Shown in pieces: positions 25,901-38,700 of a stretch of 64,000 bases of DNA. Where the stretch lies: the NCBI GenBank assembly GCA_017562135.1, contig QEYB01000841.1, positions 372,001 through 436,000 on the forward strand, in the 5' to 3' direction. The notes beneath the pieces were generated by a model, which ran no database searches, had not been told where the DNA came from, and saw only the letters and a program-made list of their open reading frames with translations. The first letter of the stretch is position 1. Each line of letters opens with the position of its first letter. Origin of the DNA: Dipylidium caninum (lineage: Eukaryota; Platyhelminthes; Cestoda; Cyclophyllidea; Dipylidiidae). The translations under genes were made by a program, and so were the position numbers.

Positions 25901-28389
25901 CTTGACCCAATAATAACTTCGCTAGCGTGTTGGCACATGTTCGAGCCGAAAGCCTGATAAGACCTGTCTCCGTCGTCACCAGGTTGTCTTAACATTCCAC
26001 CGAATTGGCAAAGCAGTGCAGAACTCCGAAGATTCCTTTTATAACCTAATTAGGGGATGTATTGATGAAGGAGTCTGAGACCGAGCCTTTCCCCCATCAA
26101 CATGAAATGGCTTTCAGCCGGACATGAATGAAGGAACAGAAGTCCTTTAATTTATGCTGACTTCTTTTATCTACTGGCCCAGCACAGTCAATCACTAATG
26201 CCAAACTGCGTACGTCCACCTACTATCTTTGCACAGGACGGCTGAAACCGGAGGAGGAGGAGAAGGAGGGGGCGCTTTCCCCCATGATAATTCATGCCCG
26301 CCTGCAAATGGTGGAATCACTTCACTTTTATTGTTAAGCAATTTTCGGTCCCGAAAACACTGACATGTTCGCAGATGCTAAATTTTCGTTTGGACCTGGG
26401 CCTTAGTGTAGGGCAGAAGAGGTAAACATGCAAAGCCTGGTTCAGTGCAGAAATCGGTTGTCTGCACACCCGACTACACGAGAACCCTAAAGATTGACTG
26501 CTTCGGTTCACGGTGCATTCCATTGGTATGTCTGAAACACGGTAGTGTGACCTTCGAGGTATTAGTAAAAGCATCTCTTGTGGGTCTAAATGCCAAACAA
26601 AAGTAGTCGAGTTGGTTGAGGATGAGGAGTAGAGAAGGCGTCGGGGGAATTGAGGCAGCTGAAGAGCTTTTCTCGCCTCGCAAGAATCTTTATTCACCAA
26701 ACCTAACCGTTAAATTAGCCTACTGCAGGCTAAGCAATAGAATGTTGCTCTTTGCACACGGCCCACTCATTTTCACTGTTTTTCCCGTAGTACACGATGA
26801 GGATTTGATTGTAATAAATTTGGTACCGTGAATAAAAGGCGCTTGCATGATGAAGTTGTGTACAAAATACGTCGAGCGGCTTTCCGCGGCAGTCAAGGCA
26901 TAGTAGCCCTGGATCCTCACTACATAGGATGCATGAACCATCTGAATTCTCCAGGTTTATTCTAGCCGTAGTTGTGGTAAGTGGGAATCTACGTAAAGCG
27001 CTGGGGTCCTTTACGTCCCCCTGAAAATCATTCCTTATTCCGATATGAGAATTACAAGTCATCGTTCATCAAAGTAAACCTCGAAGGATATCTTTGGGGT
27101 CGGACGACAATTGACTTGAAAGTTCCTCCCATTTCATCCTTCAGAGCACTACAGACAAGGAGGGATTTACAATGGATGCGTTAACAATTTTGTGATTTGC
27201 TCATGATTTGCGACGCTTTAATCAACCAACCCTCCTTCCTCGAGAGCGAAATATTCTCTGAAATTCCTCGTCTCGACTAAGTTCCCCACTCGCCCGAAGT
27301 GAACCAGCCGCACATCCCTTGAAGCGCTCCACATTTCTGGTTTCCTCACATCCTCCACTAAATGTAGACTATGCGAAAAGTTCAGCCTTCATACGCAAAT
27401 TTCTTTTATTGTGGGCGCTATTGCCCAAAAGCCGGAACAAATGTTGTCATAACACCATAAAAAGCCGCAAAAAACATAATTGTGTCTATAGTACACTAAT
27501 TCGCTATGTTTGCATAATTAATGGCTCGATGTGGCACTGTCGCCAAAATTGTAACATCAAAGAAAATAAGTATACATATAATAGACAAAATTGAAGCTCT
27601 TTTGCCCCCCCCCCCTTTATTCGGTTCAAGATATATTGGCGTCTTTTACACACCACTTATAGCAAAATATCCCGTTGTGATATAGCCATTGTGTCGTCCA
27701 TACCCATTCGCGACCCATGTAATTGTAACATTCAGGGATTTTTAAGTGATCTACGGCTCAGATCGGCGGTAAAACAGAAGATCAAAAGGGATGGAGAGGG
27801 AGGCAGGAGGGACGGAGTGCGGCCTTCAAAGCTAGTGTTGCACGAGGTGAATTTTTAAACCTAATGCTGGAATCACATTAGTGCGGACAAGTATATAATT
27901 CGACCTTAAATGATTGAAAACCCACGCATGTAGAATATTTGCTCAAATTGAGGTAAATCGACTTTTGGCCGATGAGACTATTTTGCGCTACCAAGCGGTC
28001 GAGCTAATGAAGACATCCAGTCGTATCAACAGAGGCTACAGGAAACCTCTCATAACTTCCCGGAAATCGTTGCCTAGACAAAAGATCTTCTAGAAGAGTC
28101 ACGCCAGCACTTAGTACTATAACTCTTGGCGCACAGGTCGCGATTATCCGAAACACTGAACGCTTAATTTCCATTGTCATTGCGAATTTCGTGCAACTGC
28201 TGTTCCCAACTTGCTAATTGGTTCCTTCAGCAGCCAATCAGTTTGCAGGCGGAGGAAGTCGACCAATGGTAAGCCAGTGGGTAAGTGCACAGCTGATTTG
28301 GAAACCTTGAAGGTAATAATTTGGCGCTAACAGCTCGGAGGGTAGAGTCGCCGAGGCTTTCACGCCTTGCAGACTAAGAGCGAGTCTGA
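22964..28389. other. No recognisable gene
   Basis: About 5.4 kb with only short unremarkable open frames; the longest, near 23507-23938, is Ser-rich and lacks a family motif or clear splice sites. There are homopolymer C runs near 24728 and 27605. The last part should contain the promoter of the membrane-protein gene at 28390. Confidence 0.4.
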
Positions 28390-29769
28390 ATGGGGTCGTT
28401 ATTAGGCCTACTCTCCTTACTTAACACAGTGCTGACAATTGTGTTCGTCCAGGTTTCAAAATCAGAGGAGTGTCCTTTCAGTTGTTTTCTGTCTGGAGAT
28501 CAGGAACTACTCTGCTCACTGTATCCAAATAATACTTTGGAGGTAGCAGTTGCCTGTCGGAAGGACTTGATGAATGATAGGTTTATCATTGGCAACCGGA
28601 GCAGCATTCGCCGAGTTATGCCTGGAGGATTGAAAGACATTAGCAAGTTTGACTCAGAAGGGACTCTCAACATCTTTCTTAATACAAATATCCTCGAGCT
28701 AACCACGACGTCTTTCACCGGACTTGAAGATGTTCTTAGCAGCCTGGAGTTCCTTCATGTGGGCACCATTCACCCGGATACTCTCATGAAACATGGGAAA
28801 ATTGCCTCGCTCACTTTCGACAGTGATCGAGTCCCTCAACTGCCTGATCACATCAGACTTGGGGCCGATGTTCCTGCATTTCTACGTCTACAACCTCAGG
28901 ATCCCAGCACGCCAATAGAGGTGAATATGGATGTCCGATGTCACAAGTGCGTAGGGGAAAAACCTTTCCCCAAATCCACAATACTGACGTTTTCTTTACA
29001 CGACTCCACCAAGGCAGCAGATACTCTTGACACTCTTACCATTGTTTACATGGATACTTGTCCGACCTTGAGCAACGCCTTGGGCTGCCCAAAGAATGGC
29101 TCCATTGATGACTACATTGTGCTCGTTAATGCCTCAAGCGGTTGGGAGGCTCCAATGGGTGAGTCTGAGGAGAACTTTGCGACAGTAGCGAGTGGAAGTA
29201 CCAAAACGAAGCCATTATTATTGTCAGTGATAATTTGGTGCACTGTTCTTACCCTCCTCCTAATTTGCCTCATCATCGCCATGGTCATTCGGCGACGAAT
29301 TAGAGCGAAGAGACGGGCAGTGGAGAGACGTGACACATCGCCACGTCGTTATTCTGCGACTTCCTTGAAACACATCATTTGTGGGACTGCTTCATGTGAG
29401 GATCTGCGTCGAGTATCTCTGAGCAACGGTGGGACATGGGTCTACGGCACACCGTCTCAGAACTCCTGCTCGAACCTTCTAAGTGAAACCCGCAGTCAGT
29501 ATTCTTTTCGGCCGCCCCTCACTAATATGTGTTATCCACATATACGTGAAAGTATGTATTCTACCGAGTTGCCATCTGGTTACCGCGCCTCCATACCAGA
29601 TATTCTCACTTTGGTTCCGCGAAGTAAACCGTTTATGGGGAACGGTGATGTCCTCCTCATGAATGGAGATCATGCCCTGCCTGCGTTGCCGCCAAATACC
29701 GAGTTTAGAGTGTCTGCCACGCCCTCATACAAGCGGTCTCACGATGGTACCTTCAAGATGGTCCAGTAA
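28390..29769 (+). CDS. Orphan type I membrane protein, single exon, 459 residues
   Basis: One uninterrupted frame from ATG to TAA with all the parts of a cell-surface protein. Residues 1-25 form a hydrophobic signal peptide. The ectodomain runs to about residue 272 and starts with a cysteine cluster (CPFSC, LLCSL, VACRKD). It has several N-glycosylation sequons (NNT, NRS, NGS, NAS) and short leucine-containing segments that loosely resemble a degenerate leucine-rich-repeat array with an N-terminal cap. A transmembrane helix at about 275-299 (LLLSVIIWCTVLTLLLICL) is followed by an Arg/Lys stop-transfer run (RRRIRAKRR). The roughly 155-residue cytoplasmic tail is rich in Ser, Arg and Tyr and could be a phosphorylation platform. 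I do not recognise a named family; the leucine-rich-repeat reading is tentative. The single-exon structure contrasts with every other gene here. Confidence 0.82.
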   Translation: MGSLLGLLSLLNTVLTIVFVQVSKSEECPFSCFLSGDQELLCSLYPNNTLEVAVACRKDLMNDRFIIGNRSSIRRVMPGGLKDISKFDSEGTLNIFLNTNILELTTTSFTGLEDVLSSLEFLHVGTIHPDTLMKHGKIASLTFDSDRVPQLPDHIRLGADVPAFLRLQPQDPSTPIEVNMDVRCHKCVGEKPFPKSTILTFSLHDSTKAADTLDTLTIVYMDTCPTLSNALGCPKNGSIDDYIVLVNASSGWEAPMGESEENFATVASGSTKTKPLLLSVIIWCTVLTLLLICLIIAMVIRRRIRAKRRAVERRDTSPRRYSATSLKHIICGTASCEDLRRVSLSNGGTWVYGTPSQNSCSNLLSETRSQYSFRPPLTNMCYPHIRESMYSTELPSGYRASIPDILTLVPRSKPFMGNGDVLLMNGDHALPALPPNTEFRVSATPSYKRSHDGTFKMVQ

Positions 29770-32700
29770 AAGACCTACTTCGTACAATCTGCGCGCGCAC
29801 GTACACGTACTTGCACATACACACACACTTCCTCCTCACAACTCTTGGTGAGTGGTTTTGTTTACTTATTTACTTAAACGTATCTTGAAATCGTGGTTTT
29901 CATGCTGTCGTCCTTCACATACTCAAAACTTTATAAAAGTGCGGGTCGGTAGGAGGGATGCGTTAGTCTCCTCTGTCGTCTAGGTTTCCTTCTACCTTCT
30001 CAAGTTTCATTCACTCGATGTTGAGATTTTAGCATCAAACATGGACTCACGTGGACCTGTTGCTGCTCAGCCCTCTTTTTTCTTGCTTTCGGGGGGATTT
30101 TCAACATTTGGCATAAGAATTACTAGGGGCTGCCTACTTAAATGATGCTTTCTACAGCGGGTTCGCGAAGTGTCTCTCTCAGCATGAGTGCCCAAACCTA
30201 TAAGAATTTTTAATTAACACTGAATATTTCCTGAGCGTCTTGCTTGGTCCAGGTTCACAGCTAGACTTTGTTTTCATTTTCATAAAAGGCAAACAATAAT
30301 TAATTCTCTCCTTTCTTCTTTTTTCCACCTTGTCTTTACAACTGCAAGGTTACGTGAGAGGCGTCTCCAAGTCCCCTCCCCCATTCCCACTTCACCGTCA
30401 TCTCCCCTCGTAAATCGCATATCTCACGGCAGTCTTTGTTAACTAGGTTTCTCTTCCCACTCACACAAGTGCGTCATTTAAAATGTCACACATTTTATTC
30501 CATGACAAATCGAGTGAATTAACATCGCAAAAGCATCAACATCACATAACAGGGCCAGTCTTCCTCATTTCCATAGCGATGCGGGGCGCGCACGAAATCC
30601 GCTCTCACCTTCCGCGCCAAATATTCTGCCTGTTTGCTAGAATTTTGATGTCGTGAAGCTACCAAACGAAAGTCATGGTAGTTTGAGATGAAATATCTCC
30701 AGATATTGTTGTACTTTAGGTGCCCGAGGAGCTGTAATTCCGGGCCAAAAATATGCCCCCGCCCATGAAAGAACAGAGAAATGCCTTATTGTACACCCAC
30801 ACAGGCACAACTATGTGAATTCTTCTGGGGTGAAAGTGTGACAGTGAATGCATGCCGATGAGTTAAGAAATCCTTAAAGTTCTCCTCTTCACATAAGAGA
30901 CCATTTGTTAGGTGACTTCCTCTCTGTCCATCCTGCCATTCTTCTGTTTCTCCATCCGTCCATTCATCGAGTTTCACTGCTCGTTCGGCGTTGCCATCGA
31001 TGATTCCTTCCCTGCCTCCTGGGAAGCAGTCATTAGCGGAAGTGGTGGAGAAAGTGGGCCAGTAGCACAGTGCGGAAGGGAAAAGAGCTGGCCTGATCTG
31101 CCAAGTGATTTCCCCTTATTTTACGCAGTTGGTAGGCTTGCAGACGCCGATGCTACGCGAAGAGCTTCTATCTTCAAACGTACGGCTTGAGGAGCTGAGA
31201 GAGTCGCAACTATTTAGACTTCCTTCCAGCCGCACTCGCGAAAGATAAAAGGCTTAAATGGTGGTCTCTTTAGTCGGGTTGTACTCATCTTCCACGCGTA
31301 GTGACAACAAGTTTGCTAACACCGAGAGAAGCATTGAAAGGAGACTGGTGAATTCACGAATCTACGTGAATCTACGTTTGTCCTTTGTCAGAATGGCGGT
31401 GACGGTGGTGTAAGGGAGCCTCGGTCCCAGTTTATCTGTATGCTTCCAGCCTCACAACTTCTATCTGGTCACAGATACCGGAGGCAAAAAGCAAATGAGG
31501 ATGAAAATCCATCTTCTGTTAAGGTGTGCACTTGTTTAACCAGTTTTTCACATTTTAGTAATATTGCGTCGTAGATCTTCTTTAATCACCTATTTCGCGT
31601 GATTTACGAAACACCTTTTCCATGTATCAGGCAATTCTCTCTCCAAGAGGGAACCCAATTAGCCATCCTGGCAAACCCCCCCCCCTTCCCTTTCTCTTCC
31701 TTTTAACTGTTGAATGTGCAGGTGCGTGCGTCTGGATTTTCCTCTCATGGAAAAGTATCTCTCAACGAGGAACACGAGTAGGGCGTGATGTTGACGTCTG
31801 ACAGTTGGTCAAAGGCATAAAATCTATTTGCCTATTCACAGACCACGACTTCATGGAGTGGGTGTAACACCTCTACAGGTGTTCTTGCCTCACCAGTAAG
31901 TGTCTAGATGACTGAGTTATTCAACGCAGGACTGAGAGAGTGAGTGAGTCGGAAACATCGCCATCCTCTTCACCAAGACAATTCTGTCTGCCGCATGGTC
32001 AGTGACAAAAGCATGCGTGCTGCATATGCCTCGTACAATGCCTGTCCGCTTTGACTAATTCTTTTTTTTGGAGACAAACTGGGTCAGTTGACACGTCATT
32101 GTTTGCACATCGAAGTGTGGGTGTGACGCATAGGCGACATGTGACTGTCTTCAATGGCCGGCCGGAGGACACTTTGCGTGTAGCAACTCACAGCTCTCTC
32201 TCAGCTTCTCACATCCACCGACAAATGGGTGCTGTCTGTAAAGGAGTCTACCTTCCTAGAAGAACTCGTTTTTTGCTCTTTTCTCTCCACATCATCTCCT
32301 CCACTTCCGACAGGACTCGTCACATTTCTTAACGTTTGCGAATTCACCTTAGCCAATTGCATGTCCCCTTCTGCCATCATCATAATTTGACCACGAAGCG
32401 GGGATTTCACTCTCCTTCGGTGGGATCGTCACTCACCACTGATTGTATATTTGTGTCGTCCAGGCCCTGGGGAAAACTCTTGTCGTGGTACTGCTGTCAT
32501 TCCACCAAAATCTGAATTGACTCAAAAAGTCACTTGTCAAAACTAGCTACACCGTAGTCCAAAACGCATTGTACATGCAAGGCAATTTGGGCAATTGTCC
32601 GCCATCATACAACATGCAAACAGCATGCCCTTCTGCCCCATGCCTGAGACATAGGCGCCTTAGGCGAGGGACGAGTGAAGCATCAGAAGTGTTCGAAACG

Positions 32701-35700
32701 CCGATTTTTCGGTGCGCCATGTCTGGACACCCACAAGTCCGCGTTATTTGGCCCTTCGTTATCCTCTTTGCCATTTCTACCCCGGGTTATTTTACTTTCT
32801 ACGCACATCTTGGGGGGTAAGTAGGCACTTTCCACAGTCATGGACATGTAAGATAAACAATTGACGATTTATTAGTCCTGTTGCCACCTCAACCCCACAG
32901 TTGTTCTCTCGCCTCCGAGGTATCCGTCTCCGCCGTCGTGATTCCTTCGCCCTCCCATCGCTAAAACATGTCATCTATTTCCTCCTCGTGAGCACCGACC
33001 GGTCCCAGTCTTTAGCACTGTGTATTCCTGTACTCTGCCACAATTACACTCCTTTTTCTCTTCTCCACCAAACCACGCACCTTGCGACCCCAGTGTTCGT
33101 GTTCTCCTCCTAAGGCTCAAGGGGATATGACACGTCAGGTTGAACGTGAGAGGCTATCAGTTGGACTGTAGCCAATCCCCTTTCATGTAGGCAGTCAATC
33201 TGACACCTGCCACGCTCTCGGAAATGATTTGCTTTCATTACCATTCCGCTTGTTTAAACAGGCGTGTGGTTAAATATTACGATGCCATTTTAAATTGACT
33301 TCTACAGTGCACCGAGTATAGAGTAAGCAAAAGTGATACATCTTCATTTGCGGTAGATCAAAGGAAATCGGCAAGACATTCGCTTAATCATTGTGATCAT
33401 TAAAAATTTATGCCTGACTGTAGCCACATGTGTCCGGATGGCGACCTAGCGCTTCCCACAGTGATACACTTGAGGCGTCCGAGACACTTACTGTCCCAGC
33501 AGAGCTTCGGCTCTGGGGCCATAGTACACCGGCTCGATAAGGCTGTAGTTTACATGGTAGAAGAAGGTGACTGGATAATCACATGGTGATGTCAGGCAAA
33601 GTTCAGACCGTCACTAAATCAGTTTTTTTCACTCTCTTAGTGAGTGTGTGTGTGTGTATCTGTGTGCTGTACGCCACTTTGGACTCTCCACTAGCACACG
33701 ATACTGTCTCGACTGTCATCGCAGTTGGCAGATAGATGCCCAGAAAAAGAGAGCAGGCTACACTTAGAGTTTTCGAATTCTAAATGCGCTCCAACCGCCC
33801 TCACCTGTCAGGTGTGCGGATTGGCATGTGAAGAACTTCATGAACGCATAACAAGGCGACAAGGTCGTCAACTCCACTTACTTTATCAAATGACGCCATG
33901 GTGCCGAAGTTGCGTCTCCACTTGTCAGTCGGAACAATTACACCGGCGATTTGTAAGTACGCAGGAAGCCGTTCTGGTGCCCATTTGCGGACGCGTCGAT
34001 GCTATGTGCTGGCAGATAAGTGGGAGGTGGTGGAAACACACGCTGCAGTATACTTTGTTACAAATCTTTTGTGTATACGCGTATCTGTGAGATTATCGCT
34101 GATTTCTTGTCTACGAAGAGACTCCATTCATCCAGAGCAGCCGCCTGCCGCGAAAACGGGTGTTGGACATCTGAACTTGCATTAAGGGGCCTTAATTCTC
34201 TTGTCGAGTACCAATGGCTCTAGAAGAAGTTACCGACAACGGTGACTACTCAACTGAAGCGTCTCGTGGTAAACTTAACCTAACCGAAGTGTGGAATGGT
34301 CAGCCTTCATAACTTTCGCCTCGGACCCCCTAATCCCCAGCCCTAAATTGAAAAGTGGGGTTTGTGCAGTTCCCATCTTTCCTCTGCATATTAGTGCCTC
34401 ATCTCTGAAATCTCGGCGTCGCTTATCGCGTCAATTGAGGGAGAGATTAACTGAGTCAAAGAGTCTTTTGGCGCCGGCCAAATCATCGCGTGTGGTGTTC
34501 TTCCACTCGCCCCTCCAATCATGACGAGGGAGAGACCCGCAAATTTTGGCACACAGCCACTTTTTAAAAATGTCTCTGTGCCGTGACGACTCGGCGTTCA
34601 TTGTACCCCACCCACGCCTTAGCATCCTCCCGATTTTCTCCCCCCCCTTGTGCAACTACACATCTGCGCCGTGTGTCTGGCACGGTGTTGGGAATTAGCT
34701 GGCCTGTCCTAACAGTCCGGCGTTCCAAAGATTAGATGCCTCCAAAAGTGGCTTCTATCTATCTCTGTTCACTTTATATTTTGGACATTTGGTCTTATCT
34801 CCTCCCCTAATCGTTCTAAGGATACCAACCTTGCCCTATAATAATGCAGCCCGGTTTTTGAGAGTTTGACACAATCACTATTCCCTATGGCAGCTCCACA
34901 CCGATTGTGCTAATCCAGCATTAACTTGGGCTTGTCTGTCCGTAGTCTAATGAACTTATCTGCCGACCGTAATGGCACACAGGTCATAGACTTTCTTTTC
35001 AACAATTAAGTGGACATTAGAAGGGCCTTGTATTGCCTTTTTCAACACCTCTTGTCACGTGCATCTATGATGATGGCAAAAAGAGTTGACATTAGTGACT
35101 GTTGACAAGTTATGGAGAGCTGAGGAAACAAAGTATACATGATTGTTATGACAGCGGATCACAAGCAACCTTCTCGTGTGTATGAGACGTCGCCATTATG
35201 GGGTCAATTAAGGGGTACATTTGCAATCGGACGGTCGGAGGAGGTCAAGGTTGTCAAATCTATTTTTTTCTCATTCCAACGCTTTTTCTCCTTGACATGC
35301 GACTATGGAAAAGCGTCGTCTCCGTATACCGCGATTTCGTTAGTCTTTTCTCATGAGATAGCGATGTCGGCTTCTGCCCTCCTTTTTTTCCCGTTACCAT
35401 TTCTGAGCGGTTCAGCACTTACCTCACTTCACGACCCCTGGGAGATGTTTTACGGCATACCTGAGTTAATCACAGTCTACTACTCTATCAGTCTTTAAAT
35501 TTAACTATCCACCTTGAAATAAAACTTCTGAAATACGACATTCTGATTGGCTAATGTGGCGCCAATGAGAACTACGGAATTTATGATGTCCATTTTTTTA
35601 CGTCCCAGTCTACTTGCGAAATCGTTGAAGTCTACTTCTCATCGCCCGCCTAGTGGCTTTCCTTTGTTAAGATAATTGTTGGAGGCGACGAAGAATTGAC

Positions 35701-38700
35701 GTCTATCTTGCCTTATATTACAGCACATTCGCGCAACTACGAGACTTCCAGTCGGTTTCCCTAATCAACGCGTTCTCCGCTCGGTCTTGCTACACGGTGT
35801 TATTTTGTTTACTTTTCTCGGTGCCTCTGGCCATTGCAAATGTCAATGCATTTGCGTTAAGTGTGCTTTCAACGCTTTCTGGTTCGGTCTCATCGCCCCA
35901 TGCTATCCCCATCCCCGAGTTGCTGTGTACAGTGGTTAGACATTTTTTTTCATTTTTTTTGAGGCTAGTGACTCTACACCGCATTCACTGACTCTCACCT
36001 CGTCCTCCTCATCCAAACGTGCATTTCACTTGTAAAAGGATCTACGCATTCCCCCTTCTGCACGATCGCCTCGAGGACAGTCATCTTCATCGCCGCCATT
36101 GCCTCATTCACCTCCACCTCCCTCCGCTCTGTACCCAAAGTCTTGGTTTATTTTGTATAGCATAACAGTGCCTCCTGGAGGTGGGAAGTCTTCATCCTCC
36201 TCGATGACTGTCGTGAGGCTGGTTGAGACTCGAGAAGTTTTCTCGGTCGTGGTGGCGGGTGTGTTGGAGGTCAGGGGGACGGGTCATCTATCTCCTTCCA
36301 CCCCCCCCTGGATGGTCTCAATACCAAAAATACTTACCATACAAGAAAATCCAACCGCCACCAGCGTTTAGATGGTCTCACTATTGAGATTATGGTGGTG
36401 CTAGTGACAAAGTGGTAGTATTAAACTCTCCCGCACATAAGCTGCTAGAATTACGGGCGTCTGCAGATTTTATTGTCAGTGCTCAGTCAGGCGCTAACGA
36501 TTGATTCACCTTCAACGTGCACAAACACACAAATGCAAGCATACAGGCGCTTTGTGAAGGACGTCTGGCGTCTGAGCTGATTTGCACACAACTCAAGGCT
36601 CCAATGTGGCTGTACGACAATAAGAGGGCCGTGTTGCCATGTTTGCTGCTGCATGGAATCGTCTAGGGGAGGCGCAGACAATCAGAAGCACTTCTGCTAC
36701 GGTAGCCGATGACCTGATCTGGACTGCAGATGACTATAGGTAAATTTTTAAGTAAATGGGATGACAAAATTGATGAGCACATGCGTGGTTTATGATTAAT
36801 TTGGCGCAAATAGCCGTTCCGAACACCACGTACATTAGCGTCGGTAGCCTGCACTGTTTGTGGTCCACGCCACACGAATGTTTACCCTCACCGTAATTGC
36901 CATTATGGGCATGTCACGATGATGTGCCTGAAGGAGGGCAACTACGTGCCCTCGCAGTTCTTTTGGATGTGATTGGTGGAGTCACAGTGTTCAGCGGGTA
37001 GGGTGGATAGTAGCTGGACGTGACAAAAGTGAGTGAAAGTTGTCTCCTCAGGACGCGTTAAGCACGAAGCATCAGCGCCAGTGGATAGCTAGTAGGCTTG
37101 CCTGAAGAGTAAGCCAAGTAGCCGACCGCTTTCTCGTCATGGAGGCGGTAGAGGCAATAAACCGTCCTCTGATCGGTTGGAGTCCGCCACAACACCGCTT
37201 CTCCTAACAACCTCGAGAAAATTGACATGAAACGTGGCGGTAAGGTTGCCATCTATGGGCTGAAGTGAATATCAGGAACCTTGGAGACTTATTCTGTCGG
37301 AAGCAGATGACTGGACTAAGTTTTTTTGTAATGAAGAAGATCTCGGTTGACCCTCCGACTCGAGATCAAAGCCTTTAGAAGAGTATTAGCCGTGTTACGG
37401 GTTTGCTCTTGTTTCAGACATTTGTAAGTAGGAAGGCGGACGGAGCTTCGATCCTTCCTCTTCGCTCTTTCGCTCGTCTCCTGCCTCTCTTAGGCGCAAC
37501 AGGTTTAGTCATCCCCGGCATTTGGGCAAAAGCAGTCAGTTAACAAAATCCCCGTTTTGCCTTCGTTGGCGCGAGATATTCCGATGCTGCAGGTCGTTGA
37601 GCCCTTAAATTCACCTGTAGGTAGGCGGAGTTTTTCGTGGAATTTAATGGAGTAAACTGGGAAATTTCGCCTTTCAGACGATGCTTTACCACAACTTATC
37701 CCGGAAAATATGCTGGTGTATGTATGTCCGTGAGAGAAAACCGTGAACTGCAAGCCTCGTCCGTGCCGGGAGAATACGGCCAATGGACAGTGGGAGCCAT
37801 TAATTATTTATAAATTTTAATTATATATCTTTGTCGTCACGGCAACAAATCCGCGACGTTCTCGAAATGATCGTGTTTCCGCCACACAAAATGTAGAAAA
37901 CATAAATTTGTAACAAAGATAATACGTAGAATGATGAGTATAAGCCGTCTTCTCGGCCCCACACGAGACAGGATTGCAATGTGATGAGGATTTCGTTTTG
38001 ATTGGAGTAACTTGAGGTTGCAAGACTAGTGATTGCCAAAATGATGGTTGAAACGTAAATTCGACCCTTTCTATGACGCACACATTAAGCCCGCAGCCAG
38101 TCTCACCCTATTCTCCCGAATTGTTGAAGTTCTCCCATTGACGAGGGACTCGGCGTAACGTCATTAGTGAGTGATGTCTCGGAACTACTGCCGTGAATAA
38201 GTAGTATCGTGTTGAGGTGAATGATTTAAGTATTTGATGGGACCTGTAGCGATAACGGCTGAGGGATAGAAGCGAATTTAGGCTCCGGTTTGGTCGTTTC
38301 AATCTTCTTATCTAATGTTTGCACTTAAACGAATTTAAGGAATGTACATTCATTGAAACATCTTTTTCCTGAATCAATCACCCCTGACATTTCATCCATT
38401 CTATTTCTTTCCAGCTCCTCCGATTTGGCAACAGAGGGAAGTGGACTGTCAGAGAGCTGCCAAACTGCCTTGTGCCTTATTCCGACACTTGAGTGTGCCT
38501 GCATATCCCCATCACCTTAGGAGACCACATTGTATGATGAGATTCAAAATAAGACCATCTGTCTGAAGATAGCAGTTACTTTACTTCCTTGCCGTGCTTT
38601 TCCGCAGAGATTGAGCAACTACCTGTTGGTGACCCTTGAACTGGATACGCTAAGCGGTATCTCCCATACACTGCCTTAAGGTAGGACTTACTTAGTTCCT

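Noticed and set aside
33725..34090. Cysteine-containing 121-codon open frame resembling a zinc-finger
   Set aside because: Cysteine spacing fits no known finger, the start is TTG, and there is no supporting context.
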